9,314 nt of DNA from DATEPR01 sp036503065 (GCA_036503065.1 DASXXM010000356.1:1-9314); one strand, 5' to 3'. Positions 1 to 6,860 are shown, counted from the first letter of the stretch. Program-made: numbers and translations. Notes: a model not told the origin generated them from the sequence alone.

Positions 1-2891
1 TAGATGCCCACCACGTGGTTGCCGATGCCGCCGGTCGGCGGCTGGTTCCAGTTGCTGGACGCGACGACCGAACTCAGCCCGGTCGGTGCGTCGGCGAACC
101 AGTCGTTGAACGAGACCGGCACGGCCGTGGTCGTGCCATCGGTGAACGTCACCGTCATCGTGCCCTGGCCGGAGCCGTTGTGCGCCGAGCCCACGATCAC
201 GATGGCCGAGCCACTGCCGGACATCCGGATCACCTGGCCCGCCGCGGTGACGGCGTCGGGCGTGCCCGCCGGCTGCGACGGGAACGTGGCTGTCGTGGTG
301 CCGACCGGGAACGTGCCGCCCGGCGTGATGCCGACCGCGGCCAGGTTCTCCGCTGAGTCGCTGTAGCCGGAGCCGTCGAAGTTACCCGCGGCCACGTTGT
401 CGTTGTGGCTCAGGCCGACCACGGTGGTCGCCGCCGACAGCGACGCGAACGGGATGGTGGCGTTCCGCGTCTGCACCACGGACCGCGCCTGGCCGTTCAC
501 CGTGCCGGTGAGCGCGAAGCTCAGGCTCGTCGGGCCTGCCTTGGCGGCCACCGGCACCGTCACGTCGAACGTGGCCGTGACCGTGCCGCCGGTCTGCGGC
601 ACGCTGCCGAACGACGTCGGACCGACCGGCGTGGCGGTCCAGCCCGCCGGCACGGTCGCGGCGATCTTCGTGGACCTGATCGGGAAGTCCGACTGGTTGT
701 CCACCGTCGCGGTCACCGGGTAGGTCGAGCCGGGGGTGAGGATGGCGGGCAGGCTGCTCACGTTCTCCTGCACCGGGTTGTCGGTCCTGCGCACCACGTA
801 GTTGGCGAACAGCGGCAGGTCCGCGGACGAGCCGCCGACCGCGATGCCGTAGGTGCCGTCCTGCACGGAGAACGCCTGGGCACCGGTGTCCCAGTAGGAC
901 AGTTCACTCGGCTTGACGGTCAGCGTCACGGTCTTCGTCTGTCCCGGCGCCAGGCTGAGCTTGGTGAACGCGCCGAGTTCCTTGGGCGGCGTGTCCACGA
1001 TGCGGTCCGGCTTGAAGACGTAGGCCTGCGGTGCCTCGGCGCCGGCCACGGTGCCGGTGTTGGTGACGTCGAACGACAGGGTGACCGGGGCGGACGAATC
1101 GCCCGATTTGGTGGCCAGCTTCAGGTTGTTGTAGTCGAAGCTGGTGTACGAGAGGCCGTAGCCGAACGGGAACAGCGGCGTCTGGTTGTGCTCGTTGTAC
1201 CAGCGGTAGCCGACGTAGATGCCCTCCGAGTAGGACTCCTGGTTGTTGATGCCGGGGAACTGCGCCGGGGTGCTGGCCGGGACCTGGCCGTTGCTGGCAG
1301 GCCACGTCTGCGGGAGCTTGCCCGACGGGTTGACGTCGCCGAACAGCAGCTGCGCGGTGGCCGCGCCACCCCGCACGCCCGGGTACCAGGTCTGCAACAC
1401 GCCGCTGACCTGCGACAACCACGGCATCAGTACGGCCGAACCCGTCTGCAGCACGACGACGGTGTGCGGGTTCGCCGCGGCGACGGCCGAGACGAGCGCG
1501 TCCTGCGTGCCGGGCAGGCTGAGGTTGGGCCGGTCGCTGCCCTCGCTCTCGCTGTCCTTGACGAACACCAGCGCGATACCGGCGGCCTTGGCGGTCGCGG
1601 CGGCCGTGGTGAGGTTCGAGCCGTCGGCGTAGGACACGGTGGCCGAACTGCCGGCCCGCGCGACGACGGCGTCGAAGGAGTTGTCGATCGACAGCGGGTT
1701 GACCTGGCTGCTGCCGCCGCCCTGCGCGCTGGTCTTGGCAGGCGCGCCGATGATGGCGATGCTGCTGGTGGCGCTGGTGATCGGCAGCACGGCACCCTGG
1801 TTCTTGAGCAGGACCGCGCTCTGCGCCTCGATCTGCTGCGCCGCCGCGTTGTCGGCGGTCTCGTCGATCGGGGTGCGGACGATCGGGCCGCGGTCGAACA
1901 GGCCGAACCTGAACATCACGGTCAGCGTCTCCGTGACGCGCGCGTCGATGTCGGCCATGCTGATCGACCCGTTGGCCAGCGCGGCCTGCACGTTGGTCAG
2001 GGTGTTGAACACGCCGGTCGGCAGCTCGACGTTCAGGCCTTCCTTGATCGACGTGGTGGCGTGCGTGGCCGGGTAGTCGGACACGACGAAGCCGTCGAAG
2101 CCGAACTGCGAGCGCAGCGAGCCGAGGGTCTGGCTGTTGTCGCACGAGTAGACGTCGTTGATCTTGTTGTACGAGCACATCACCGAGCCGGGGTCACCGG
2201 TGGCCACGGCGATGCCGAAGTTCTTCTGGTAGATCTCGTGCAGCGTCCGGTCGTCCATGTTGGCCGACACGGTCATCCGGTTGGTCTCGGAGTTGTTCCC
2301 CACGTAGTGCTTGACCGTGGCGATCACGCCCTGGCCCTGGATGCCCCGGACGTTCGCGCCGCCCATCATCCCGGACAGGTACGGGTCCTCGCTGTAATAC
2401 TCGAAGTTGCGGCCGTTGACCGGCACCCGCTGGATGTTCATACCGGGCCCGAACACCTGGTCCTGGCCCAGCGCCTTGGCGTCACCGCCGAGCACGGTGC
2501 CGTACATCTGGGCCACGTTGGTGTCGAAGCTGGCCGCCTCCGCGGACGGCGACGGCAGTTCGGTGCTCTTGTCCGAGCCGTCCCGCACGCCGGCCGGGCC
2601 GTCGGTCATGGTCACGGCGGGCACGTTCAGCCGCGGGATCTTGGGCAGGTAGCCAACCGTGGAGAACGAGTTCGCGGACGTGTTGATGCCGTGCAACATG
2701 CTGACCTTCTCGGCCAGCGTCATGGCGGCGACCAGTTCGTTCGCGCGGGCCTGCGGGGTCTGCGCAGCGTTCATCCACGGTAAGCCCGTGTCCGCGGCGG
2801 CCATGGTGGACGGGACGATCGCGGTGGCGGTCAAAGTGGCCAAAGTCGTGAGAAGCAAGACAATTCGCCGGCGAGGCGGAAGTCGCAACAT
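1..2891 (-). CDS. Secreted glycoside hydrolase family 3 (beta-glucosidase type), 3' end off window
   Basis: A family 3 retaining glycosidase, probably a secreted beta-glucosidase or related exo-enzyme; 963 codons are visible and the frame is open at the left edge. Residues 1 to about 32 form a signal peptide (basic LRLPPRRR, hydrophobic core, likely cleavage near TMAAA). The GH3 barrel follows with RNFEYYSEDP (161-170), KHYVGNN (194-200) and GFVVSDY, giving Asp272 as the expected nucleophile. The C-terminal GH3 domain carries SESEGSDR, with Glu450 the likely acid/base, then LSLPG. A fibronectin III-like domain spans about 605-690. A NEW3-like beta domain (about 705-800) and a further beta-rich module (about 820 onward, FDGSGYSDSAENLAAVG) are additions beyond the usual GH3 core. 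Tyr273 replaces the Trp common after the nucleophile. The ATG at 2889-2891 is chosen because a good promoter places it at the transcript 5' end. Substrate cannot be fixed from sequence. Confidence 0.93.
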   Translation of the reverse strand, partial: MLRLPPRRRIVLLLTTLATLTATAIVPSTMAAADTGLPWMNAAQTPQARANELVAAMTLAEKVSMLHGINTSANSFSTVGYLPKIPRLNVPAVTMTDGPAGVRDGSDKSTELPSPSAEAASFDTNVAQMYGTVLGGDAKALGQDQVFGPGMNIQRVPVNGRNFEYYSEDPYLSGMMGGANVRGIQGQGVIATVKHYVGNNSETNRMTVSANMDDRTLHEIYQKNFGIAVATGDPGSVMCSYNKINDVYSCDNSQTLGSLRSQFGFDGFVVSDYPATHATTSIKEGLNVELPTGVFNTLTNVQAALANGSISMADIDARVTETLTVMFRFGLFDRGPIVRTPIDETADNAAAQQIEAQSAVLLKNQGAVLPITSATSSIAIIGAPAKTSAQGGGSSQVNPLSIDNSFDAVVARAGSSATVSYADGSNLTTAAATAKAAGIALVFVKDSESEGSDRPNLSLPGTQDALVSAVAAANPHTVVVLQTGSAVLMPWLSQVSGVLQTWYPGVRGGAATAQLLFGDVNPSGKLPQTWPASNGQVPASTPAQFPGINNQESYSEGIYVGYRWYNEHNQTPLFPFGYGLSYTSFDYNNLKLATKSGDSSAPVTLSFDVTNTGTVAGAEAPQAYVFKPDRIVDTPPKELGAFTKLSLAPGQTKTVTLTVKPSELSYWDTGAQAFSVQDGTYGIAVGGSSADLPLFANYVVRRTDNPVQENVSSLPAILTPGSTYPVTATVDNQSDFPIRSTKIAATVPAGWTATPVGPTSFGSVPQTGGTVTATFDVTVPVAAKAGPTSLSFALTGTVNGQARSVVQTRNATIPFASLSAATTVVGLSHNDNVAAGNFDGSGYSDSAENLAAVGITPGGTFPVGTTTATFPSQPAGTPDAVTAAGQVIRMSGSGSAIVIVGSAHNGSGQGTMTVTFTDGTTTAVPVSFNDWFADAPTGLSSVVASSNWNQPPTGGIGNHVVGI

Positions 2892-2897
2892 GGATGA

Positions 2898-2927
2898 AAC
2901 GTAGAGGCGCTCTTCTCCGCAGGTCAA
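2898..2927 (-). promoter_or_regulatory. Leaderless promoter of the GH3 gene
   Basis: On the minus strand a -35 TTGACC (2922-2927) is followed by an 18-base spacer and a -10 TACGTT (2898-2903). Six bases later comes the ATG of the hydrolase. Transcription would start at or beside the AUG, so the mRNA would be leaderless. This agrees with the absence of a Shine-Dalgarno sequence at normal spacing: the nearest GGAG is over 20 bases upstream and inside the promoter spacer. The match to the actinobacterial TTGAC/TANNNT pattern is seen directly; start-site use is inferred. Confidence 0.6.
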
Positions 2928-2933
2928 GCAGCC

Positions 2934-2951
2934 GTTCGAACTTAATTTAAG
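2934..2951. promoter_or_regulatory. AT-rich dyads upstream of the GH3 promoter, possible operator
   Basis: Two small palindromes abut in an AT-rich island within GC-rich DNA: GTTCGAAC at 2934-2941 and CTTAA-T-TTAAG at 2941-2951. They lie just upstream of the GH3 -35 box, in the region shared with the divergent double-MarR gene, which is where a regulator of either gene would bind. The dyads are short and do not extend outward, so a role as operator is only an inference. Confidence 0.3.
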
Positions 2952-3001
2952 CCATCAAGCCGAGTCACCGTCGGTTGGTCGCCGGTCGCCGCCCGTTGGT
3001 G

Positions 3002-3028
3002 CCCGATCGGCACAGTGACACGATCGGG
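3002..3028. promoter_or_regulatory. Perfect 8-bp inverted repeat before the MarR gene, candidate operator
   Basis: CCCGATCG (3002-3009) and CGATCGGG (3021-3028) are exact reverse complements separated by 11 bases. A TAACGT -10-like box lies downstream at 3044-3049, though no convincing -35 box stands at the right distance. MarR proteins commonly repress their own gene through inverted repeats near the promoter, so autoregulation is the simplest reading. The repeat itself is seen; its function is inferred. Confidence 0.4.
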
Positions 3029-3066
3029 TCGTCGCACCTCATGTAACGTGACGCCGGGAGGTGGAC

Positions 3067-3915
3067 GTGCGCCAGGACGCCCATGACAGTGCGGCCCCGC
3101 TGGTGCTCGCCGGTTACACCAGTTACCTCTTGCGGCGGGCCTTCACGCAGTTGAGTCGCGCCAACTCGTCCGGCGCCCAACCACGCGACTACGTGGTGCT
3201 CGGCGTGCTCGCCGAGGACAACGTGTGTTCGCAGCAGGATCTGGCCGAGCGTCTCGGTATCAACCGGACGATCATGGTCAAGCTGATTGATCGCCTCGAG
3301 GCCGCCGACCACGTCACCCGCAAGCGCAACCCGGAGGATCGCCGTTCCTACGGGCTGTCGGTAACGGAGGCGGGCCGCAAGGCGATGCAGGACATGGCAC
3401 CCGCGCTCGCACAGCACGAGCAGCGGTTCGCATCTGCGCTGCGCGCCGGCGAGCAGCAGCGCCTCAACTCGTTGCTGCGCAAGCTCGTGCCGCATCTCTC
3501 GGACGCGCCGAGCCACCGCACCGGCTACCTCGTCAGCCAGGCCCACCACGCCCAGCGCCGCCGTCAGGACGAGGCGATGGCGGCCGTCGGCGTGCCGACG
3601 CGGCACTTCTGCGCGTTGTGTGTGCTGACCGAGGTCGGCCCGTGCCCGCAACAGCAGTTGGCCTACCAACTCGGCATCACCGAGCCGGCCGTGGTGCTGA
3701 TCGTCAACGAGCTGGTGGCGGCCGACCTGGTCACCAGGGGCCGCGACCAGCACGACCGACGCCGCTACTCCCTCTGCCTGACCGCGACCGGCAGCGACCG
3801 CTTCGCCACCGCCCGCCCGGCCTACGAGGCGGTGCAGGCCGAGGTGGACGCCACTCTCGGCGCGGCGGGCGCCGCGGAACTGCGCCGCCTGCTGACGAAA
3901 CTGCTCAACGAATAG
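3067..3915 (+). CDS. Tandem double MarR-domain transcriptional regulator
   Basis: A 282-residue DNA-binding regulator built from two consecutive MarR units, about twice the usual 140-160 residues. Unit 1 (about 15-145) has a winged helix-turn-helix with CSQQDLAERLGINRTIMVKL (54-73) and the wing DRRSYGLSVT (91-100). Unit 2 (about 152-282) repeats the plan with CPQQQLAYQLGITEPAVVLI (193-212) and the wing DRRRYSLCLT (230-239). Both keep the DxRxxxLxLT signature, so both look able to bind DNA. Ordinary MarR proteins act as homodimers; this chain may be a built-in pseudo-dimer. GTG at 3067 is preferred because GGAGG (3057-3061) stands five bases before it; GTG at 3061 would overlap that site. It is divergent from the GH3 gene and convergent with the glucoamylase, which makes them candidate targets, but ligand and targets are unknown. 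Confidence 0.9.
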   Translation: MRQDAHDSAAPLVLAGYTSYLLRRAFTQLSRANSSGAQPRDYVVLGVLAEDNVCSQQDLAERLGINRTIMVKLIDRLEAADHVTRKRNPEDRRSYGLSVTEAGRKAMQDMAPALAQHEQRFASALRAGEQQRLNSLLRKLVPHLSDAPSHRTGYLVSQAHHAQRRRQDEAMAAVGVPTRHFCALCVLTEVGPCPQQQLAYQLGITEPAVVLIVNELVAADLVTRGRDQHDRRRYSLCLTATGSDRFATARPAYEAVQAEVDATLGAAGAAELRRLLTKLLNE

Positions 3916-3945
3916 GGCTCGGCGAATAGCGCTCAGCGAATAGGG
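3909..3945. repeat. Short tandem repeat, 14-bp period, across convergent stop codons
   Basis: CGAATAGSG occurs at 3909, 3923 and 3937, exactly 14 bases apart; the first two copies share the longer unit CGAATAGSGCTCRG. The repeat includes the MarR stop (TAG, 3913-3915), the 17-base gap, and the glucoamylase stop and last codons (3933 onward). Because 14 is not a multiple of three, the TAG in each copy falls in a different forward frame. No clear hairpin terminator is visible here. Confidence 0.6.
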
Positions 3946-6746
3946 AAGCCGTAGTTGGCGCCGCCGTTGGTGTCCCACGTGCCGCCCTGATTGACGACGG
4001 CGAAGTTCAACACGCTGCCGGCCGGCACCGTGATACCGGCCGTCCAGGAGCCGTCGGCCTGCCTGGCCATCGGCGTGTCGGTCACGCCCTGCCAGTTGTC
4101 GTGGCCCCAGTGCAGCGTGATGGACGTGGCGGAGCCGGCAAGCGAACCCGCGTAGCGGATGGTCGTGGCGCCCGTGGTCAGTGGCGCGGTGGCCGCGGAC
4201 ACGGGGGAGTTCACCGCGGCCAGGTTGTAGTCGGCGCCGCCGTTGTTGTCCCAGGTGCCAGCCTGGTTCATGAACGCGGTGTTCAGGCCGGTGCCGGCCG
4301 GGACGGTGACCGTGGCCGTCCAGGAGCCGTCGGCCTGCTTGGTCATCGGCGTGTCGGTGACGTTCTGCCAGCCGTCGTGGCCCCAGTGCAGCGTGATGGA
4401 CGTGGCGGAGCCGCCGAGCGAGCCCGCGTACCGCACCGTCACCGGCTGGCCGGCCACCGGCGGACTGACCGACGTGGTCACGGCCGGTTTCGCGGCGCCC
4501 GCGTAGTGGTTGAAGACCGCCGTGGCCATCCCGGGCAGCCCGGCAATGCCGTGCTGCTGGTTGGACGACGCGGCGATCAGCTGGATGTACATGCTCAGCG
4601 ACCAGTTCAGCGCGTCCATGGACAGCGTTGCCGTGCCCGGTGTGTTGCCGGCGGGCGGCGCGTTGTCCCAGACCTGTTCGGACAGCAGGCCCGTCGAGGC
4701 GGCGTAGTGCTGGAGGTCCGTTGCGTAGGGCGCGACCTTGCGGCCCAACAGGTCCTGGTACTGGCCGTACTCGCCGTCCAGGATCGGCCACAGCCTGCCG
4801 ACGCCCGCCCCGGTCCAGTTGCCGCCGGCGGCGGGTTCGCCGTAGCCGTCGTGGTTGTAGCGGAAGAAGTCCAGACCGTTGGGCAGCAGTTCGGCCAGTG
4901 AGCCGGCGCTCGCGTTCGTGTTCGGATTGGCCGTGACCGCGATCGTGTTGGCCACCCTCGGGTCGTTGGCCGGCAGGATGCCCAGGTCGACCAGTTGCAG
5001 GAAACCGTTGTCCACCACGGCGTTCTGGTTGAAGGTGCCGCCGCTGTTGGCCAGCGTCACGGTGGCGCCGCTGTTCGGCGCGCCGACGGGCGTGATCCGC
5101 ACGAAGTACTGGCCGTCGCCGAACGGGCCGTTCGTGGTGTACGTCCAGTTGGCCACGTTCGCGGCCCAACCGTCCGCAGTGGACTGGAACGAGCCCGCGT
5201 GCGCCGCGTCGCCGTTCTGGCTCGCGATCTGCGAAGCCAGGTACAGCCCGGCGATCTCGGCGGCGATCGTGGACGGCGAGTAGCCGCCGTTCTCCTCCCA
5301 GCGTTCCTGGCTGCTCGCCGGACCGTGCGCGACGAGGTAGTTGGCGGCCGGCAGGATGTGACTGGTGTAGTAGGACGAGCCGACCAGGGCCGGGTCGACC
5401 GTGCGTAACTGCCAGGCCAGCACGATCGGATAGGCCGTCTCGTCCAGCTGGATGCCGGTCCAGCTCGGCGCGCCGCTGGTGAACGAGTTCTGTGGGAAGT
5501 GCCCGTCGGACTGCTGCTGGTGGTCGAACAGGAAGTGCACCGCCGAGTCGGCGTCGGTGTTGTCCCCGGCCAACAGCAGCCCGGTGACGATGTTGTACAT
5601 GTCCCGCGCCCACGTTCGGCTGTAACTGGGATCGGACGTGCTGAACGAGTCGCCCCACGGATGCACGATGCCGGCCACGATCGCGCCGCTGATCGGATCC
5701 TGTGACGCCTTCAAACCCATGGCGGACACCAGGAACTGCTCGCCGCCCAGTCCGCCGTAGGTGTTCAGGCCGCCGACCCAGGACGACCACTGGTTGACGT
5801 AGCTGGTCAGCACGCCGGTTTCGTTGCCGGCCAACGTGGTCAGCTCGCCGTCCGCGCCTGCCTCCGCGGCACTCGCGGTGGCGCCCATGCCGATGGCCAG
5901 GTCGAACGACACACTGGTCTGGCTCGCGACCGGGCCGAGGTCGAACTGGCCCAGCTGCGCGATGTTGCCGTTGGCAGCGGACGAGTACGCGTTGGTCATC
6001 GTGTGATCGGGGCTGCTGCCGCCGAGCAGGTCCTGCCAACCGTCGTTGACACCGACGAACCCGCTGGACAGCATCGTCGTGCCACCCTGCGTCAGCCAGC
6101 CGAGGCCGTTGCCGACGGCGAGCGCCGACGCGTTGCCGGCAGCGCCGTTGGCGCCGGTGTCGACCAGCATCTGCCGGCCGTTGAACGTGACGGTCTGGCC
6201 GGTGTCGTTGTTGCCGTTGTTCTCCTGCGACGGGTTGGACAGTTCGTAGAGCGTGTAGTCGCCGAGCGTGCCGGACAGCGCGGTGAAGGTGACCTTCTGA
6301 TTGACGACGGCCCGGTTCGGGTCGGTGTAGATGGTCTTCGTGATGCGCCAACGGCCGTTGGCACCGGTGTTGGTCACGGTCCAGGCCAGCGAGTTGCCGT
6401 TGAAGAGCGCGACGGAGTGGGTGGCGTCGGTCTTCTCGGTCTGGTCCCAGGTGTGGGCCGCGTCGCCGACGATGAACTGCTGGTCGGTGAAGTCGGAGGT
6501 ATCCAGGGTGGGGTAGAAGACGTTGGTCAGGATGCCGTTGGCGCCGGTGAACCAGGCGTCGTCGGCAGTGGCGGCCGGGCTCGCCGCGCGGCCGAGAAAC
6601 GAGTTGTCACCGGGCGCCCAGTCCGAGCCCGCGCCACAGCAGCCCGGCGCGCCGCCCGTGTTGAGCAGCGGCGCGGCCTGCGCGGGCACGCCCAGCGCGA
6701 CCACCGCCGCAGCGGCTGCCAGCACGATCGTCCGTCGACCGACCAC
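3933..6746 (-). CDS. Secreted GH15 glucoamylase with two CBM25 starch-binding modules
   Basis: A 937-residue exo-acting glucan 1,4-alpha-glucosidase that should release glucose from the non-reducing ends of starch outside the cell. Residues 1-24 are a signal peptide ending AQA. An N-terminal beta-sandwich (about 30-300: AWFTGANGILTNVFYPTLD) precedes the (alpha/alpha)6 catalytic domain (about 310-755). That domain has SRTWARDMY (376-384), GIQLDETAYP with Glu436 as probable general acid, DGYGE, GRLWPILDGEYG, and SEQVWD with Glu690 as probable general base. Two CBM25 modules end the protein (about 765-845 and 857-937), each with ITLHWGH, DTPM, GSW and GTWD. The GTG start at 6744-6746 is supported by GGAGG (6752-6756) five bases upstream and by the signal peptide at once downstream. 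Glucodextranase is a related alternative, but starch-binding modules favour glucoamylase. Confidence 0.95.
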   Translation of the reverse strand: MVGRRTIVLAAAAAVVALGVPAQAAPLLNTGGAPGCCGAGSDWAPGDNSFLGRAASPAATADDAWFTGANGILTNVFYPTLDTSDFTDQQFIVGDAAHTWDQTEKTDATHSVALFNGNSLAWTVTNTGANGRWRITKTIYTDPNRAVVNQKVTFTALSGTLGDYTLYELSNPSQENNGNNDTGQTVTFNGRQMLVDTGANGAAGNASALAVGNGLGWLTQGGTTMLSSGFVGVNDGWQDLLGGSSPDHTMTNAYSSAANGNIAQLGQFDLGPVASQTSVSFDLAIGMGATASAAEAGADGELTTLAGNETGVLTSYVNQWSSWVGGLNTYGGLGGEQFLVSAMGLKASQDPISGAIVAGIVHPWGDSFSTSDPSYSRTWARDMYNIVTGLLLAGDNTDADSAVHFLFDHQQQSDGHFPQNSFTSGAPSWTGIQLDETAYPIVLAWQLRTVDPALVGSSYYTSHILPAANYLVAHGPASSQERWEENGGYSPSTIAAEIAGLYLASQIASQNGDAAHAGSFQSTADGWAANVANWTYTTNGPFGDGQYFVRITPVGAPNSGATVTLANSGGTFNQNAVVDNGFLQLVDLGILPANDPRVANTIAVTANPNTNASAGSLAELLPNGLDFFRYNHDGYGEPAAGGNWTGAGVGRLWPILDGEYGQYQDLLGRKVAPYATDLQHYAASTGLLSEQVWDNAPPAGNTPGTATLSMDALNWSLSMYIQLIAASSNQQHGIAGLPGMATAVFNHYAGAAKPAVTTSVSPPVAGQPVTVRYAGSLGGSATSITLHWGHDGWQNVTDTPMTKQADGSWTATVTVPAGTGLNTAFMNQAGTWDNNGGADYNLAAVNSPVSAATAPLTTGATTIRYAGSLAGSATSITLHWGHDNWQGVTDTPMARQADGSWTAGITVPAGSVLNFAVVNQGGTWDTNGGANYGFPIR
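3945..4163 (-). repeat. CBM25 module repeat, distal copy
   Basis: Codons 862-934 of the glucoamylase. This copy aligns without gaps to codons 770-842, with 55 of 73 residues identical by my count. It shares a 40-base identical nucleotide run (4098-4137) with the other copy (4374-4413), an offset of 276 bases. The aromatic and GTWD positions typical of starch-binding CBM25 are kept. Confidence 0.85.
4221..4439 (-). repeat. CBM25 module repeat, proximal copy
   Basis: Codons 770-842 of the glucoamylase, the internal partner of the module at 3945-4163. It follows directly on a short Pro/Val/Thr-rich linker after the catalytic domain. The synonymous sites are unchanged through the 40-base identical run, which points to recent duplication or gene conversion. 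Confidence 0.85.
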
Positions 6747-6751
6747 GGGGA

Positions 6752-6756
6752 CCTCC
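6752..6756 (-). promoter_or_regulatory. Ribosome binding site fixing the glucoamylase start
   Basis: GGAGG on the minus strand lies five bases before GTG (6744-6746). It decides the start: the same frame stays open up to 7073, but that extension would run antisense through the lipoprotein gene and put over 100 residues before a perfect signal peptide. Confidence 0.8.
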
Positions 6757-6789
6757 TCGTCTCCTGGTCTGCGGCTGCCCGGCCAGCAC

Positions 6790-6814
6790 AATATGTTGTG
6801 ACTGACAACATATT
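6790..6814. promoter_or_regulatory. Palindromic operator in the glucoamylase promoter
   Basis: A perfect inverted repeat: AATATGTTGT (6790-6799), a five-base spacer, then ACAACATATT (6805-6814). A second, overlapping dyad, CACAA-N4-TTGTG, covers 6787/6789-6800. It is AT-rich against a GC-rich background and covers the predicted -10 box and start point of the glucoamylase transcript, a classic repressor position. Which family binds it (LacI, TetR, MarR or other) cannot be told from sequence. Confidence 0.7.
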
Positions 6815-6835
6815 TCGGCCGCCTGGTCGCCGCAA
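6807..6835 (-). promoter_or_regulatory. Predicted glucoamylase promoter
   Basis: On the minus strand TTGCGG (6830-6835), a 17-base spacer and TATGTT (6807-6812) form a plausible -35/-10 pair. Transcription would start near 6800, giving a leader of roughly 50 bases with a Shine-Dalgarno before the GTG. The -10 lies inside the palindrome, so occupancy of the operator should block the polymerase. Confidence 0.5.
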
Positions 6836-6860
6836 GTAACGATACCGATTCGAGCCGTAT

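Noticed and set aside
904..2178. A 424-codon minus-strand open frame inside the GH3 gene
   Set aside because: It is in a different frame from the GH3 protein, whose translation is uninterrupted from 2891 to the window edge and carries all family motifs.
405..2783. A 792-codon open frame on the plus strand opposite the GH3 gene
   Set aside because: It is a shadow of the GH3 coding frame: very rich in Arg, His, Gly and Val, with no recognisable domain, and created by G/C-ending codons on the other strand.
2974..3000. Two GTTGGT words 21 bases apart in the GH3-MarR intergenic region
   Set aside because: Six-base direct repeats with poor flanking agreement are expected by chance in such sequence. 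The inverted repeat next to them is much stronger.
3916..3932. A transcription terminator between the MarR and glucoamylase genes
   Set aside because: The gap is only 17 bases and holds no stable stem or T-run; only the 14-base repeat is evident.
2965..6351. An 1128-codon minus-strand open frame across the glucoamylase and the MarR gene
   Set aside because: It is out of frame with the glucoamylase, which has a signal peptide, catalytic motifs and CBM25 modules, and it runs antisense through the MarR gene. The Arg/Gln/His-rich product shows no motifs.
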